64,000 nucleotides of DNA, taken from NCBI RefSeq assembly GCF_008017535.1, contig NZ_VRUA01000010.1:1-64000 (forward strand), in the 5' to 3' direction. Numbering within the stretch: the first letter of the stretch is position 1; each line of letters starts with the position of its first letter. The stretch comes from Ottowia flava (GTDB taxonomy: Bacteria; Pseudomonadota; Gammaproteobacteria; Burkholderiales; Burkholderiaceae_C). Below the pieces are notes generated by a model. That model had not been told where the DNA came from and searched no databases. It saw only the letters and a program-made list of their open reading frames with translations. The position numbers and the translations under genes were made by a program. Shown here one piece after another: positions 1 to 8,356 of this stretch.

Positions 1-221
<221 letters not shown>

Positions 222-261
222 GCAAACTTTTTTGCGTCGCACCGACGGGGACGGCCGACTT

Positions 262-335
262 TGGAGCGGGAGACGGGAATCGAACCCGCGTCATTAGCTT
301 GGAAGGCTAAGGTTCTACCATTGAACTACTCCCGC
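262..335 (-). tRNA. tRNA-Gly (anticodon TCC)
   Basis: The minus strand has acceptor GCGGGAG/CTCCCGC, anticodon loop CTTCCAA, the T-loop GGTTCGATTCC and an encoded CCA. Anticodon TCC reads GGA/GGG glycine codons. It is the second tRNA of the Tyr-Gly-Thr-tuf unit. Confidence 0.95.
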
Positions 336-442
336 CTGAAGCACCAAGGATGGCGCCTTGCTGGAGCTTGTTCCCGGCCACAACCGGAACCGCCAATCCT
401 TATCGCTCGCCTGTCAGCCGCGCCTTACGGCGTGGTGTCTGC

Positions 443-528
443 TGGTGGAGAGGGCTGGATTCGAACCAGCGTACTCGTAAGAGGGCAGATTTACAGTCTG
501 CTGCCATTAACCACTCGGCCACCTCTCC
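443..528 (-). tRNA. tRNA-Tyr (anticodon GTA)
   Basis: An 86-nt class II tRNA with a long variable arm on the minus strand: acceptor GGAGAGG/CCTCTCC, anticodon loop ACTGTAAAT and an encoded CCA. GTA reads tyrosine codons. It is the first gene of the tRNA-tuf unit and sits just downstream of a good sigma-70 promoter. Confidence 0.95.
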
Positions 529-543
529 GGCAGAGAACCATGG

Positions 544-573
544 ATTATGCCACTGTTTGATTTCGCTCGGCAA
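544..573 (-). promoter_or_regulatory. Probable sigma-70 promoter of the tRNA-tuf unit
   Basis: On the minus strand TTGCCG (568-573) and CATAAT (544-549) are separated by exactly 18 bp and lie 15 bp upstream of tRNA-Tyr. This is what a strong stable-RNA promoter should look like. No start site is known; the call rests on hexamer match, spacing and position. Confidence 0.6.
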
Positions 574-860
574 GCATCTCCACTTGGCAATCGCTTTTTT
601 CGCCGAGCCATCCGATCAGGGGATGGCCGCCGGCCTTCAAAGACGCGTTGGCAGCGCTGAAATGCCGGCCACCGCGGAAGGGCGCGGACGGCCGCTGCGC
701 AGACAGCGGGGAGCGATGGTTGGTGCGCGCAGCACAGGCGCCGCCCGGCGCCCACGTGGTTTTCCGAATCAAATCCACCTTTTGCCCCACGCCCATTCAC
801 GCATACAGCTTCTCATTTGATAGCAATTGCCATTGCATCGAGCGCTGCCAACCGGCGCCG
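574..860. other. Gap between the tRNA unit and trpC
   Basis: No convincing gene. It holds the upstream side of the tRNA promoter and, at 766-824, a degenerate copy of the dispersed repeat R1. No clear rho-independent terminator is visible after trpC. Confidence 0.5.
766..824 (-). repeat. R1 dispersed repeat, degenerate copy
   Basis: Minus-strand sequence contains GCTATCAAATGAGAAGCTG and, further on, GTGGATTTGATTCG, matching both ends of the R1 pattern described at 40 kb. It lies just downstream of trpC. Confidence 0.55.
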
Positions 861-1673
861 TCAGGCAAACAACTGCGCCAGCGCCTCGCCTGGCTCGTCG
901 GCACGCATGAAGGCTTCACCGATCAGGAAGGCGTTGACCCCCGCTTCGCGCAAGCGCTGCACGTCGGCGCGCGTGGCGATGCCGCTTTCGGTGACGAGCA
1001 GCCGGTCGGCCGGCACGTCCGTCAAAAGGCCCAGCGTGGTGTCCAGGCTCACCTCAAAGTTGCGCAGGTTGCGGTTGTTGATGCCCACCAGCGGCGTCTT
1101 CAGCTTGAGCGCGCGCTGCAGTTCGTCGCCGTCGTGCACCTCGACCAGCACCGCCATGTCGAGGCTGTGCGCCACCGCTTCCAACTCGGCCATCTGCGCA
1201 TCCCCAAGGCAGGCGGCAATCAACAGGATGCAGTCGGCGCCGATCGCGCGCGCTTCGTACACCTGGTAGGCGTCGACCATGAAATCCTTGCGCAGCACGG
1301 GCAATTCGCAACTGGCGCGCGCCTGTTTGAGGTAGTCGATGCTGCCCTGAAAGAACTGCTTGTCGGTCAGCACCGACAGGCAGGCCGCGCTCACCTGGCC
1401 GCCGCTGTCGCGGTTGCCCACGGCGTAACTCTGGGCGATGTCGGCGGGCACGAAATCGGGCCGGATCACGCCCTTGCTCGGGCTGGCCTTCTTGATCTCG
1501 GCGATCACCGCCGCCTGCCCTGCGGCGATCTTGGCGCGCAGCGCGCCGACGAAATCGCGCGTGAGCACGCGGCTTTCGGCGTCTTCGCGCATGGCGGCGA
1601 GCGACTTCTTCTTCAGACCTGCAGCCACTTCCTCGCGCTTGACAGCGACAATCTTGTCCAGGATATCACTCAT
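861..1673 (-). CDS. trpC: Indole-3-glycerol-phosphate synthase
   Basis: Catalyses ring closure of CdRP to indole-3-glycerol phosphate in tryptophan synthesis. The 270 residues form one TIM barrel of the usual size. Visible signatures are [10 protein letters not shown] (59-68, with the catalytic lysine), LRKDF (127-131), [11 protein letters not shown] near 200 and the phosphate-binding VTESGI near 230. The ATG is preceded by AAGGAG at good spacing and overlaps the end of a 47-residue ORF by 8 bp, so translation is probably coupled. It is the last trp gene of the cluster. No trpB/trpA or trpF is in the window. Confidence 0.97.
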   Translation of the reverse strand: MSDILDKIVAVKREEVAAGLKKKSLAAMREDAESRVLTRDFVGALRAKIAAGQAAVIAEIKKASPSKGVIRPDFVPADIAQSYAVGNRDSGGQVSAACLSVLTDKQFFQGSIDYLKQARASCELPVLRKDFMVDAYQVYEARAIGADCILLIAACLGDAQMAELEAVAHSLDMAVLVEVHDGDELQRALKLKTPLVGINNRNLRNFEVSLDTTLGLLTDVPADRLLVTESGIATRADVQRLREAGVNAFLIGEAFMRADEPGEALAQLFA

Positions 1674-1809
1674 CTTTTGATAGCTCCTTGCGCCCGTCTG
1701 GCGCCGGATTCTTGAGAATCTTCACAAAAACGCGGTGCATCACCAGCCCCGCCACAACAAACAGCGCCGAGATGCCCAGCGCGATCCAGGTGCCTTCGTC
1801 CTGCCACAT
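1666..1809 (-). CDS. Small single-pass membrane protein between trpD and trpC, unknown function
   Basis: A 47-codon ORF beginning [19 protein letters not shown]. It has one strongly hydrophobic segment (about 8-28) followed by a basic, polar tail ending KELSKDE, consistent with a one-span inner-membrane protein. It starts 20 bp after trpD and its TGA overlaps the trpC start by 8 bp, the geometry of a translated operon member. The Shine-Dalgarno is weak (GGGGCAGCAGCAGG). I do not recognise a family. The clean membrane span, the spacing and the overlap argue that it is real; it could still be a chance ORF used only for coupling. Confidence 0.55.
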   Translation of the reverse strand: MWQDEGTWIALGISALFVVAGLVMHRVFVKILKNPAPDGRKELSKDE

Positions 1810-1829
1810 GGCCTGCTGCTGCCCCGCCC

Positions 1830-2864
1830 TCAGGCGGCGGTTTGCGCCTGGCTGAAAGCCACCACCTGGGCCAGCTTGGCCTTGGCCGCGCCCGATTCCA
1901 CGGCCGCGCGGGCGCGCGCAATGCCGTCGGCAATGGTGCCCGCCACGCCCGACGCGTACAGCGTGGCGCCCGCGTTCAGCAGCACGATGTCCTTGGCTGC
2001 GCCGGCCGTGTCGTCCAGCACGCCGCGCAGCATGTCCACCGATTCCTCCGGCGACGCCACCTTGATGCTGCGGTTGCTCTGCATCTGCATGCCGAAGTCC
2101 TCGGGGTGGATTTCGTACTCGCGCACCTCGCCGTTCTTCAGCTCGCCGACCAGCGTGGCCGCGCCCAGGCTCACCTCGTCCATGCCGTCGCGGCCGTAGA
2201 CGACCACGGCGTGCTCGGCGCCCAGGCGCTGCAGCGCGCGCACCTGAATGCCGACCAGATCGGGGTGGAACACGCCCATGAGGATGTTCGGCGCGCCGGC
2301 CGGGTTGGTCAGCGGCCCCAGGATGTTGAAGATCGTCTTGACGCCCATTTCGCGCCGGATCGGCGCCACGTTCTTCATCGCCGGGTGGTGGTTGGGCGCG
2401 AACATGAAGCCCACGCCCGTCTCGGCCACGCAGCGCGCGATCTGCTCGGGGTTGAGGTGGATGTTGATGCCCAGTGCCTCCATCACGTCGGCACTGCCCG
2501 ACTTGCTGGACACGCCGCGCCCGCCGTGCTTGGCCACCTTCGCGCCCGCTGCGGCCGCGACGAACATCGAGCACGTGCTGATGTTGAAGGTGTGCGAGCC
2601 GTCGCCGCCCGTGCCCACCACGTCGACCAGGTGCGTCGGGTCGGCCACGTGCACCTTGGTCGACAGCTCGCGCATGACCTGCGCGGCGGCGGTGATCTCG
2701 CCAATCGTTTCCTTCTTCACGCGCAGGCCGGTGATGATGGCCGCCACCATCAGCGGCGAGATCTCGCCCGTCATGATGAGCCGCATCAGGTGCAGCATCT
2801 CGTCGTGGAAGATCTCGCGGTGTTCGATGGTGCGCTGCAGCGCTTCTTGCGGAGTGATGGACAC
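1830..2864 (-). CDS. trpD: Anthranilate phosphoribosyltransferase
   Basis: Transfers the phosphoribosyl group of PRPP to anthranilate. With the GTG start chosen here the protein has 344 residues, normal for the family; an upstream TTG at 2888 would add eight. GTG is preferred because AGGA lies 9 nt before it. The glycine-rich PRPP loop [14 protein letters not shown] (about 84-97) and [15 protein letters not shown] (about 112-126) are intact. It is separated from trpG by an aldolase and an exporter gene, all on the same strand, and followed by the 47-residue ORF and trpC. Confidence 0.96.
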   Translation of the reverse strand: MSITPQEALQRTIEHREIFHDEMLHLMRLIMTGEISPLMVAAIITGLRVKKETIGEITAAAQVMRELSTKVHVADPTHLVDVVGTGGDGSHTFNISTCSMFVAAAAGAKVAKHGGRGVSSKSGSADVMEALGINIHLNPEQIARCVAETGVGFMFAPNHHPAMKNVAPIRREMGVKTIFNILGPLTNPAGAPNILMGVFHPDLVGIQVRALQRLGAEHAVVVYGRDGMDEVSLGAATLVGELKNGEVREYEIHPEDFGMQMQSNRSIKVASPEESVDMLRGVLDDTAGAAKDIVLLNAGATLYASGVAGTIADGIARARAAVESGAAKAKLAQVVAFSQAQTAA

Positions 2865-2921
2865 GGTGGTTTTTCCTGTGAGAGTCAACGTCGAATTTTC
2901 CCGATGCGTCGGCGCGGCGCT

Positions 2922-3641
2922 TCAGCGCCCGCCGGGCGCTTGCGTCAGCGCCAGCTTGACGCCAAAAACAATGAACAAACTGCCGGCTGCGCCGTCCAGC
3001 CAACGCATGGCGCGCTGAAGCATGCCGGCGCGGCGCGCCGCCCAAGCCGCCGCCAGTGCCCAGGCCACGCACACCAGCAAGCCATTGAAGGTGAACAGCA
3101 GCCCCAGCGCCAGAAACACCCAGCCCGGCTGAGCCGTGCCCGGCGCAATGAACTGCGGCACGAAGGCCAGAAAGAACAGTGCGACCTTCGGCTTGAGCAC
3201 ATTGGTCAGAAAGCCACGGCGGAAGATGTTGCCCACAGGCAATTTCAAGCCATTTTGGCCTGCAGCACCCGCCAATTGGGCGCGTCCAGCTATGGATTTC
3301 GGAGTCGCCAGGCCCTGCCCGCCCAGCGCATTCGCCTCGGGCGCCGGGTGGCGGAGCGCGCCGCGCAGCATCTGCACCCCCACCCACACCAGGTAGATCG
3401 CACCCATCCACTTCAGCACCGCAAACGCCGTCTGACTGGCCGCGAGCAGGGCCGACACGCCCAAAGCCGCCGCCGCCACATGCACCAGACACCCCGCCGC
3501 AATGCCGCTCGCCGCCGCCACGCCCGCGCGCGCACCGGCGCGCACCGCGTTGGCGACGATGAACATCACATCCGGCCCCGGTGTGAGATTGAGCACGACG
3601 CCCGCGGCGATGAAGAGCAGGAGGTGGTGAAAGTCTGGCAT
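2922..3641 (-). CDS. LysE/RhtB-family amino-acid exporter with an R1 insertion
   Basis: An inner-membrane efflux protein of the LysE superfamily: the N-terminal LTPGPDVMFIV (19-29) is the family hallmark, followed by several hydrophobic segments. The start is the ATG at 3641, preceded by AAGG. The 239 residues exceed the usual 205-210. The excess falls at about residues 114-134, encoded by the 60-bp R1 copy at 3241-3300, between the second helical block and the RRGFLTNVLKPK motif, so the element sits in frame in a cytoplasmic loop. It lies 16 bp after the threonine aldolase gene and inside the trp cluster; threonine or a related amino acid is a plausible but unproven substrate. Confidence 0.9.
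   Translation of the reverse strand: MPDFHHLLLFIAAGVVLNLTPGPDVMFIVANAVRAGARAGVAAASGIAAGCLVHVAAAALGVSALLAASQTAFAVLKWMGAIYLVWVGVQMLRGALRHPAPEANALGGQGLATPKSIAGRAQLAGAAGQNGLKLPVGNIFRRGFLTNVLKPKVALFFLAFVPQFIAPGTAQPGWVFLALGLLFTFNGLLVCVAWALAAAWAARRAGMLQRAMRWLDGAAGSLFIVFGVKLALTQAPGGR
3241..3300 (-). repeat. R1 repeat inside the LysE-family gene
   Basis: Minus strand reads CATAGCTGGACGCGC ... GGCCAAAATGGCTTGAAAT, an excellent R1 match, exactly 60 bp and in frame. It accounts for the extra residues 114-134 of the exporter. Confidence 0.85.
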
Positions 3642-3657
3642 GGCAGCCTTGCCGTGA

Positions 3658-4743
3658 TCAGTAAGGGCCCGCTGCGGCAGCAGCCCGCGCAGGCCCGTCG
3701 GCACCCGCAGCGAAGAACGCCCGCGCAGCCGCCACGGCACGGTCAACACCGTCCGCGTCCACATCCAGGTGCGTGACAAAGCGCAGGCCGATCAGCCCCG
3801 TGGCCAGCACACCGTGGGCCTTGAGGTGGTCCAGCAGGGCCGGGCCGCGACCGTCTGACACGTCGACGAAGACGATGTTGGTTTCGGCCGAACGCACCGT
3901 CAGGCCAGGGATGGCGCGCAGACCATCCGCCAAGCGCTGGGCGTTGGCGTGGTCATCGGCCAGGCGCTCGACATGGTGGTCCAGCGCGTGCAGCGCGCAA
4001 GCGGCCAGCAGGCCGGCCTGGCGCAGGCCGCCGCCCGCCATCTTGCGGATGCGCAGCGCGCGGGCGATCAGCTCTTTCGACCCACACAGGGCTGAGCCCA
4101 CGGGCGCGCCCAGGCCCTTGCTGAAGCAGACCGACAGGCTGTCGAAGAGGTCCGCGATCTCGCGCAGGCGCGCCGCCGTGGCCTGCCCGGGCTGGCGGCT
4201 GGCGATGGCGGCGTTGAAGACGCGCGCGCCGTCCAGGTGCACCGCCATGCCGTGCTGGCGTGCCAACGCCGCCGCATCGCGCAAATACGCGTCGGGCATG
4301 ACGTGGCCGTTCCAGGTGTTTTCCAGGCACAGCAGGCGCGTGCGCGCGAAGTGCGGGTCGTCCGGCTTGATGGCGGCGGCGATGTCGGCCAGCGCCATGC
4401 GGCCTTGCGCGTCCTGCGGCAGCGGCTGCGGCTGCACGCTGCCAAACACGGCCGCGCCACCGCCTTCGTAGCGGTAGGTGTGCGCCAGCTGACCAACGAT
4501 GTATTCGTCACCCCGCCCGCAGTGCGCCAGGATGCCGCACAGGTTGCTTTGCGTGCCCGACGGCATGAACAGCGCCGCCTCTTTGCCCGTCAATTCGGCG
4601 ATGCGCGCCTGCAGCGCATTCACCGTCGGGTCATCGGCAAACACATCGTCGCCCAGCGGCGCGGCCATCATGGCGGCGCGCATGGCGGGCGTGGGTTGGG
4701 TGACGGTGTCGCTGCGCAGGTCGACCACGGAAGCATGGGTCAT
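3658..4743 (-). CDS. ltaE: Low-specificity L-threonine aldolase
   Basis: A PLP enzyme cleaving L-threonine or allo-threonine to glycine and acetaldehyde. The 361 residues start LRSDTVTQPTPAM (about 9-21), typical of the family. LDGARVFNAA (170-179) and SVCFSKGLGAPVGS carry the PLP aspartate and the Schiff-base lysine (K209). Two ATGs are available; the inner one at 4743 is chosen because AGGAG lies 8 nt before it and only 2 nt before the outer. It lies between trpG and the LysE exporter. A trp cluster is an unusual address, so shared regulation with tryptophan genes is possible. Confidence 0.93.
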   Translation of the reverse strand: MTHASVVDLRSDTVTQPTPAMRAAMMAAPLGDDVFADDPTVNALQARIAELTGKEAALFMPSGTQSNLCGILAHCGRGDEYIVGQLAHTYRYEGGGAAVFGSVQPQPLPQDAQGRMALADIAAAIKPDDPHFARTRLLCLENTWNGHVMPDAYLRDAAALARQHGMAVHLDGARVFNAAIASRQPGQATAARLREIADLFDSLSVCFSKGLGAPVGSALCGSKELIARALRIRKMAGGGLRQAGLLAACALHALDHHVERLADDHANAQRLADGLRAIPGLTVRSAETNIVFVDVSDGRGPALLDHLKAHGVLATGLIGLRFVTHLDVDADGVDRAVAAARAFFAAGADGPARAAAAAGPY

Positions 4744-4773
4744 CGGCATCTCTCCTGAAACAGGGCCGCGCGC

Positions 4774-5475
4774 TCAGCGCAAAAAGTTCGCCAGCATCGC
4801 ATGCCCATGCTCGGTCAGGATGCTCTCCGGGTGGAACTGCATGCCCTCGATGCGCACGTCATGGGCGTAGCCCGTATGGCGCACCCCCTGGATCTCGCCG
4901 TCTTCGCTGGTGGCGGTGACGGCCAGCTCCTTCGGGCAGGTGGCGCGGTCGATGACCAGCGAGTGGTAGCGGTTGACGGTGAACTGCTTCGGCAAGTCTA
5001 CAAACACGCCTTGCTGGTCGGTGCTGATGACGCTGGTCTTGCCGTGCATTTGCTGCTGGGCGCGGACGATGTCACCGCCGAAGGCCGCGCCGATGGCCTG
5101 GTGGCCCAGGCACACGCCGAGGATCGGTAGCTTGCCCGCGAAGTGGCGGATGGCGGCGACGGACACGCCGGCTTCGCCCGGCGAGCACGGGCCGGGGCTG
5201 ATGCACAGGCGGTCGAACTCGCCGCGCTCGAAGCGCTCGGCCAACTGTTCCAGCGTGACTTCGTCGTTGCGCAGCACGGTGACTTGCGCGCCCAGCTCGC
5301 CGAAGTATTGGACGATGTTGAAGGTGAAGCTGTCGTAGTTGTCGACCATCAGCACGCGCACGCCGGGGGGCACGCGGGCGCGCAGCGCGGCAATCATCGC
5401 TTCATGTTCGATAGCACCCTGCGCAGGCTGCTCTAAGACCACAGGGTGATTTGGCTTGGAATGCGGGGTGTTCAT
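4774..5475 (-). CDS. trpG: Anthranilate synthase glutamine amidotransferase subunit with repeat-derived N-terminus
   Basis: Supplies ammonia from glutamine to TrpE (or PabB). The class I amidotransferase domain begins at VLMVDNYDSFTFN (about 41-53); the nucleophile is C122 in ILGVCLGHQAIG, with the catalytic histidine in MQFHPESI near the end. The protein is 233 residues against a usual 190 or so: about 40 extra residues precede the domain, and residues 5-24 are encoded by R1 (5406-5462). The ATG at 5475 has GGAG upstream overlapping the trpE stop. A later start at M27 is possible but lacks a good ribosome-binding site. Confidence 0.94.
   Translation of the reverse strand: MNTPHSKPNHPVVLEQPAQGAIEHEAMIAALRARVPPGVRVLMVDNYDSFTFNIVQYFGELGAQVTVLRNDEVTLEQLAERFERGEFDRLCISPGPCSPGEAGVSVAAIRHFAGKLPILGVCLGHQAIGAAFGGDIVRAQQQMHGKTSVISTDQQGVFVDLPKQFTVNRYHSLVIDRATCPKELAVTATSEDGEIQGVRHTGYAHDVRIEGMQFHPESILTEHGHAMLANFLR
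5406..5462 (+). repeat. R1 repeat inside the 5' part of trpG
   Basis: Plus strand reads CGATAGCACCCTGCGCAGG ... GTGATTTGGCTTGGAAT, matching both R1 ends. It is antisense to trpG and encodes the nonconserved residues 5-24 of TrpG. Confidence 0.8.
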
Positions 5476-5483
5476 GGCGCGGC

Positions 5484-6992
5484 TCACTCCAGGCCTTCCT
5501 CGACCAGCTCGCTGGCGCGCAGGATGGCGCGCGCCTTGTGCTCGGTCTCTTTCCATTCCAGCTCGGGCACGCTGTCGGCGACGACGCCCGCGGCGGCCTG
5601 CACGTACAGCTGCTGGTCCTTGACGATGGCGGTGCGAATCGCAATCGCCACATCCATGTCGCCGGCGTAGCTCAAGTAGCCGCAGGCGCCGCCGTAGATG
5701 CCGCGCTTGGTCGGCTCCAGCTGGTCGATCAGCTCCATGGCGTGGACCTTGGGGGCGCCCGTGAGCGTGCCCGCGGGGAAGGTCGCCTTGAGCACGTCCA
5801 TGTTGGTCATGCCGTCGTTCAAGATGCCTTCGACGTTGCTGACGATGTGCATCACGTGGCTGTAGCGTTCCACGGCAAAGGCTTCGGTCACCTTCACGCT
5901 GCCGGTCTTGGCGATGCGGCCGATGTCGTTGCGCGCCAGGTCGATCAGCATGACGTGCTCGGCGCGCTCCTTCGGGTCGTTGACCAGTTCCACCTCGGTC
6001 GCTTTGTCCTGCTCGGGCGTGGCACCGCGGGGGCGCGTGCCGGCCAATGGGCGGATGGTGATCTTCTGACCTTCGGGCGTGTGCTCTTGCCGCACCAGGA
6101 TTTCCGGGCTGGCGCTGACCACCTGGAAGTCGCCGAAGTCGTAGTAAATCATGTACGGCGACGGGTTGAGCGAGCGCAGCGCGCGGTACAGGCTGAGCGG
6201 CGATTCGGTGTAGCGCTTCTTGATGCGCTGGCCGACCTGCACCTGCATGAAGTCGCCCGCGGCGATCAGCTCCTTGGCGTGTTCCACCGCCTTCAGGTAA
6301 TCGGCCTTGGCAAACTCGCGCTCGGCCGGGAAGTTTTGCGTGGCTTTCACCTGCGGCACGCTGACCGAATAGCGCAGCTGCTCTCGCAGCGTCTTCAGGC
6401 GCTTCTTGGCCTTTGTGTAGGCCTCGGGCTGGCCCGGGTCGGCGTAGACGATCAAATACAGCTTGCCCGACAGGTTGTCGATGACGGCGACTTCCTCGCA
6501 GTGCATCAGCAGGATGTCGGGCAGGCCGATCGGGTCGGGCGGGCAGGTGCTCTCGAGCTTCTTCTCGATGTGGCGCACCGTGTCGTAACCGAAATAACCC
6601 GCCAGGCCGCCGCAAAAGCGCGGCAGCCCGGGCAGCAGCGCGACCTTGAAGCGCGCCTGGTACGACTCGATGAAGTCCAGCGGGTTGCCCGGCGCGGTCT
6701 CGACCACCTGGCCGTCGGTCACCACTTCGGTCTTGGCCTCGGCGCCGAAGCCGGTGGCGCGCAGCACCGTGCGCGCCGGCAAGCCGATGAAGCTGTAGCG
6801 GCCGAAGCGTTCACCGCCAATCACGGATTCGAGCAGAAAACTGTAGCGGCCACCGCCCGCCCCGCCTGCGTTGGCGGCCAGTTTGAGGTAAAGACTGAGC
6901 GGCGTTTCGAGGTCGGCGAACGCCTCGGTCATCAAGGGGATTCGGTTGTAGCCCTGGGCAACCAGGCTTTTGAATTCAAGTTCGGTGATCAC
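5484..6992 (-). CDS. trpE: Anthranilate synthase component I
   Basis: Converts chorismate to anthranilate with ammonia from TrpG. The 502 residues have the feedback site LLES (53-56) with S67 in GRYSFIG. The chorismate-utilising domain shows RPLAGTRPRG and GIYGGACGYLSY. The start is GTG at 6992, with GGAGG 10 nt upstream. trpG begins 8 bp after its stop. About 140 bp upstream is a short ORF with two nearby Trp codons (7135-7218), a candidate attenuator. gph, usually the neighbour of trpE in betaproteobacteria, lies 3.2 kb upstream, separated by unrelated genes. Confidence 0.97.
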   Translation of the reverse strand: MITELEFKSLVAQGYNRIPLMTEAFADLETPLSLYLKLAANAGGAGGGRYSFLLESVIGGERFGRYSFIGLPARTVLRATGFGAEAKTEVVTDGQVVETAPGNPLDFIESYQARFKVALLPGLPRFCGGLAGYFGYDTVRHIEKKLESTCPPDPIGLPDILLMHCEEVAVIDNLSGKLYLIVYADPGQPEAYTKAKKRLKTLREQLRYSVSVPQVKATQNFPAEREFAKADYLKAVEHAKELIAAGDFMQVQVGQRIKKRYTESPLSLYRALRSLNPSPYMIYYDFGDFQVVSASPEILVRQEHTPEGQKITIRPLAGTRPRGATPEQDKATEVELVNDPKERAEHVMLIDLARNDIGRIAKTGSVKVTEAFAVERYSHVMHIVSNVEGILNDGMTNMDVLKATFPAGTLTGAPKVHAMELIDQLEPTKRGIYGGACGYLSYAGDMDVAIAIRTAIVKDQQLYVQAAAGVVADSVPELEWKETEHKARAILRASELVEEGLE

Positions 6993-7134
6993 GGGAATCG
7001 AGCCTCCAAGCTCTGGGCCGCGGGCGCGTTGTGGGCTGAGCCTTCAAGTCAGCGGCGCGGCGGCGGCCATGTGTCTTTCAATCTGGCACCCGTAGGGTGC
7101 CCCAGGTGCGCCCCTTGCGGACGCGGGTCACAAG

Positions 7135-7218
7135 TCAACGTGCAGGCTTACGCCAGGGCCACGCCCCCTGGGTGCCTTGGGCGCCCAGCGGTGAAATGAC
7201 ATTGTGGAAAGAACACAT
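7135..7218 (-). CDS. Candidate trp leader peptide
   Basis: A 27-codon ORF, MCSFHNVISPLGAQGTQGAW then PWRKPAR, with Trp codons at positions 20 and 22. It ends 142 bp before trpE and is followed by a perfect GGCACCC-TAC-GGGTGCC hairpin (about 7087-7103). An extended -10-like TGCTACACT lies 7 nt before the ATG, so the message would be leaderless. This would fit attenuation, but the T-run after the hairpin is poor and I found no clear antiterminator, so it could be chance. Confidence 0.35.
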   Translation of the reverse strand: MCSFHNVISPLGAQGTQGAWPWRKPAR

Positions 7219-7225
7219 GGCGGGC

Positions 7226-7234
7226 AGTGTAGCA
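7226..7234 (-). promoter_or_regulatory. Possible extended -10 promoter for the trp genes
   Basis: The minus strand reads TGCTACACT, a TGn-extended -10 (TACACT at 7226-7231), with no good -35. Its expected start site falls on the A of the leader-peptide ATG at 7218. Confidence 0.35.
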
Positions 7235-7380
7235 AAGCCGCGTTCCCGCCGCGTGACGGCGCCTCGCGCGGGCTTGTCCCACACGGGCTTGCGTCGCCGG
7301 ACACTGGTGCGGCCGGCCGAGCGACGGTGCAATGGGCAGTCGCCTCTCCACCCTTTTCAACGCTTTCAACGGACGACGAC

Positions 7381-8202
7381 ATGCTGATTCGGATCGGGTA
7401 TGACATTGCTCTGGCCTTGCAAGGCCCCACCAGCGTGCTGGGCGCGCTACACGTGCACCCCTCGCAAGCGGGCGCGCTGCAGGCGCCGGAGCAGATCAGC
7501 GTGGAGCCCGCGCTGCCCTGGACCACCTACCAGGACGGTTTCGACAACACCATCACCCGCATCGACCTGCCGCCCGGCACCAACCGGCTGCGCCTGCAGA
7601 ACAGCGCCATCGTTACCACCTCCGACGCGCCGGACCCGGTGCCAGTCGACGCCCGCCAGCACGCGCTGCACGAGTTGCCGTCGGAGATGTTTCGCTTTTT
7701 GCTGCCCAGCCGCTACTGCGAGGTCGACAGCGAGCTGATGGCCTTCGCGTGGAACCAGTTCGCCAGCGCGCCCGAGGGCTGGGCCCGCGTGCAGGCGATC
7801 TGCGACTACGTGCACGGCCACCTGCAGTTCGACTACATGCAGGCGCGCGCCAACCGCACGGCGCTGCAGGGCTGGCTGGAAGGCGTGGGCGTGTGCCGCG
7901 ACTTCGCGCACCTAGCGGTCACGCTTTGCCGCTGCATGAACATCCCGGCGCGCTATGTCACCGGCTACCTGGGCGACATCGGCGTGCCGCCCGTGCCCTA
8001 CCCGATGGATTTCTCGGCCTGGTTCGAAGCCTACCTGGGCGGACAGTGGCACACCTTCGACGCGCGCCACAACGTGCCGCGCATCGGCCGCGTGGTGATG
8101 GCGCGCGGGCGCGATGCCGCCGACGTGGCGATCGCCACCGTGTTCGGCTGGCAGCAACTGGAGAATTTCACGGTGGTGACGGACGAGTTGCCACCTGCAT
8201 GA
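7381..8202 (+). CDS. Transglutaminase-like (cysteine protease fold) protein
   Basis: A 273-residue cytoplasmic protein of the bacterial transglutaminase-like superfamily. An N-terminal beta-rich region precedes the core with the catalytic triad C172 (GVGVCRDFAHLAV), H224 and D227 (QWHTFDARHN). No signal peptide is visible. Members probably act as peptidases or amidases; the substrate is unknown. It is transcribed away from the trp leader; the intergenic space is shared. ATG at 7381 is chosen because upstream codons overlap the trp leader and lack similarity to the family. Confidence 0.85.
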   Translation: MLIRIGYDIALALQGPTSVLGALHVHPSQAGALQAPEQISVEPALPWTTYQDGFDNTITRIDLPPGTNRLRLQNSAIVTTSDAPDPVPVDARQHALHELPSEMFRFLLPSRYCEVDSELMAFAWNQFASAPEGWARVQAICDYVHGHLQFDYMQARANRTALQGWLEGVGVCRDFAHLAVTLCRCMNIPARYVTGYLGDIGVPPVPYPMDFSAWFEAYLGGQWHTFDARHNVPRIGRVVMARGRDAADVAIATVFGWQQLENFTVVTDELPPA

Positions 8203-8280
8203 CCATGCTGAAGGGCAGCCAATAGCCCTCAATTTATGGGGCAGTAGCTGCACCTCCCGGGGGAATAAGTCCGTCCACTT

Positions 8281-8340
8281 GGTGTTAACACCGATGCGGG
8301 GCGATGGCGTTCTGTCCGATCATCAAACGAACGACCGTTC
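8281..8340. promoter_or_regulatory. Two palindromes upstream of the chalcone-isomerase-like gene
   Basis: GGTGTTAACACC at 8281-8292 is a perfect 12-bp palindrome. GAACGACCGTTC at 8329-8340 is an inverted repeat GAACG/CGTTC of the sort bound by TetR-family dimers. Both lie within 76 bp of the ATG at 8357. Function is inferred from symmetry only. Confidence 0.35.
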
Positions 8341-8356
8341 TTTTTTGATTGGCGCC

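Noticed and set aside
1842-3776. A 644-codon open frame on the plus strand across trpD and the LysE gene
   Set aside because: It is antisense to two genes with intact family motifs and its translation is His/Arg/Ala-rich low complexity, the usual shadow of GC-rich coding sequence.
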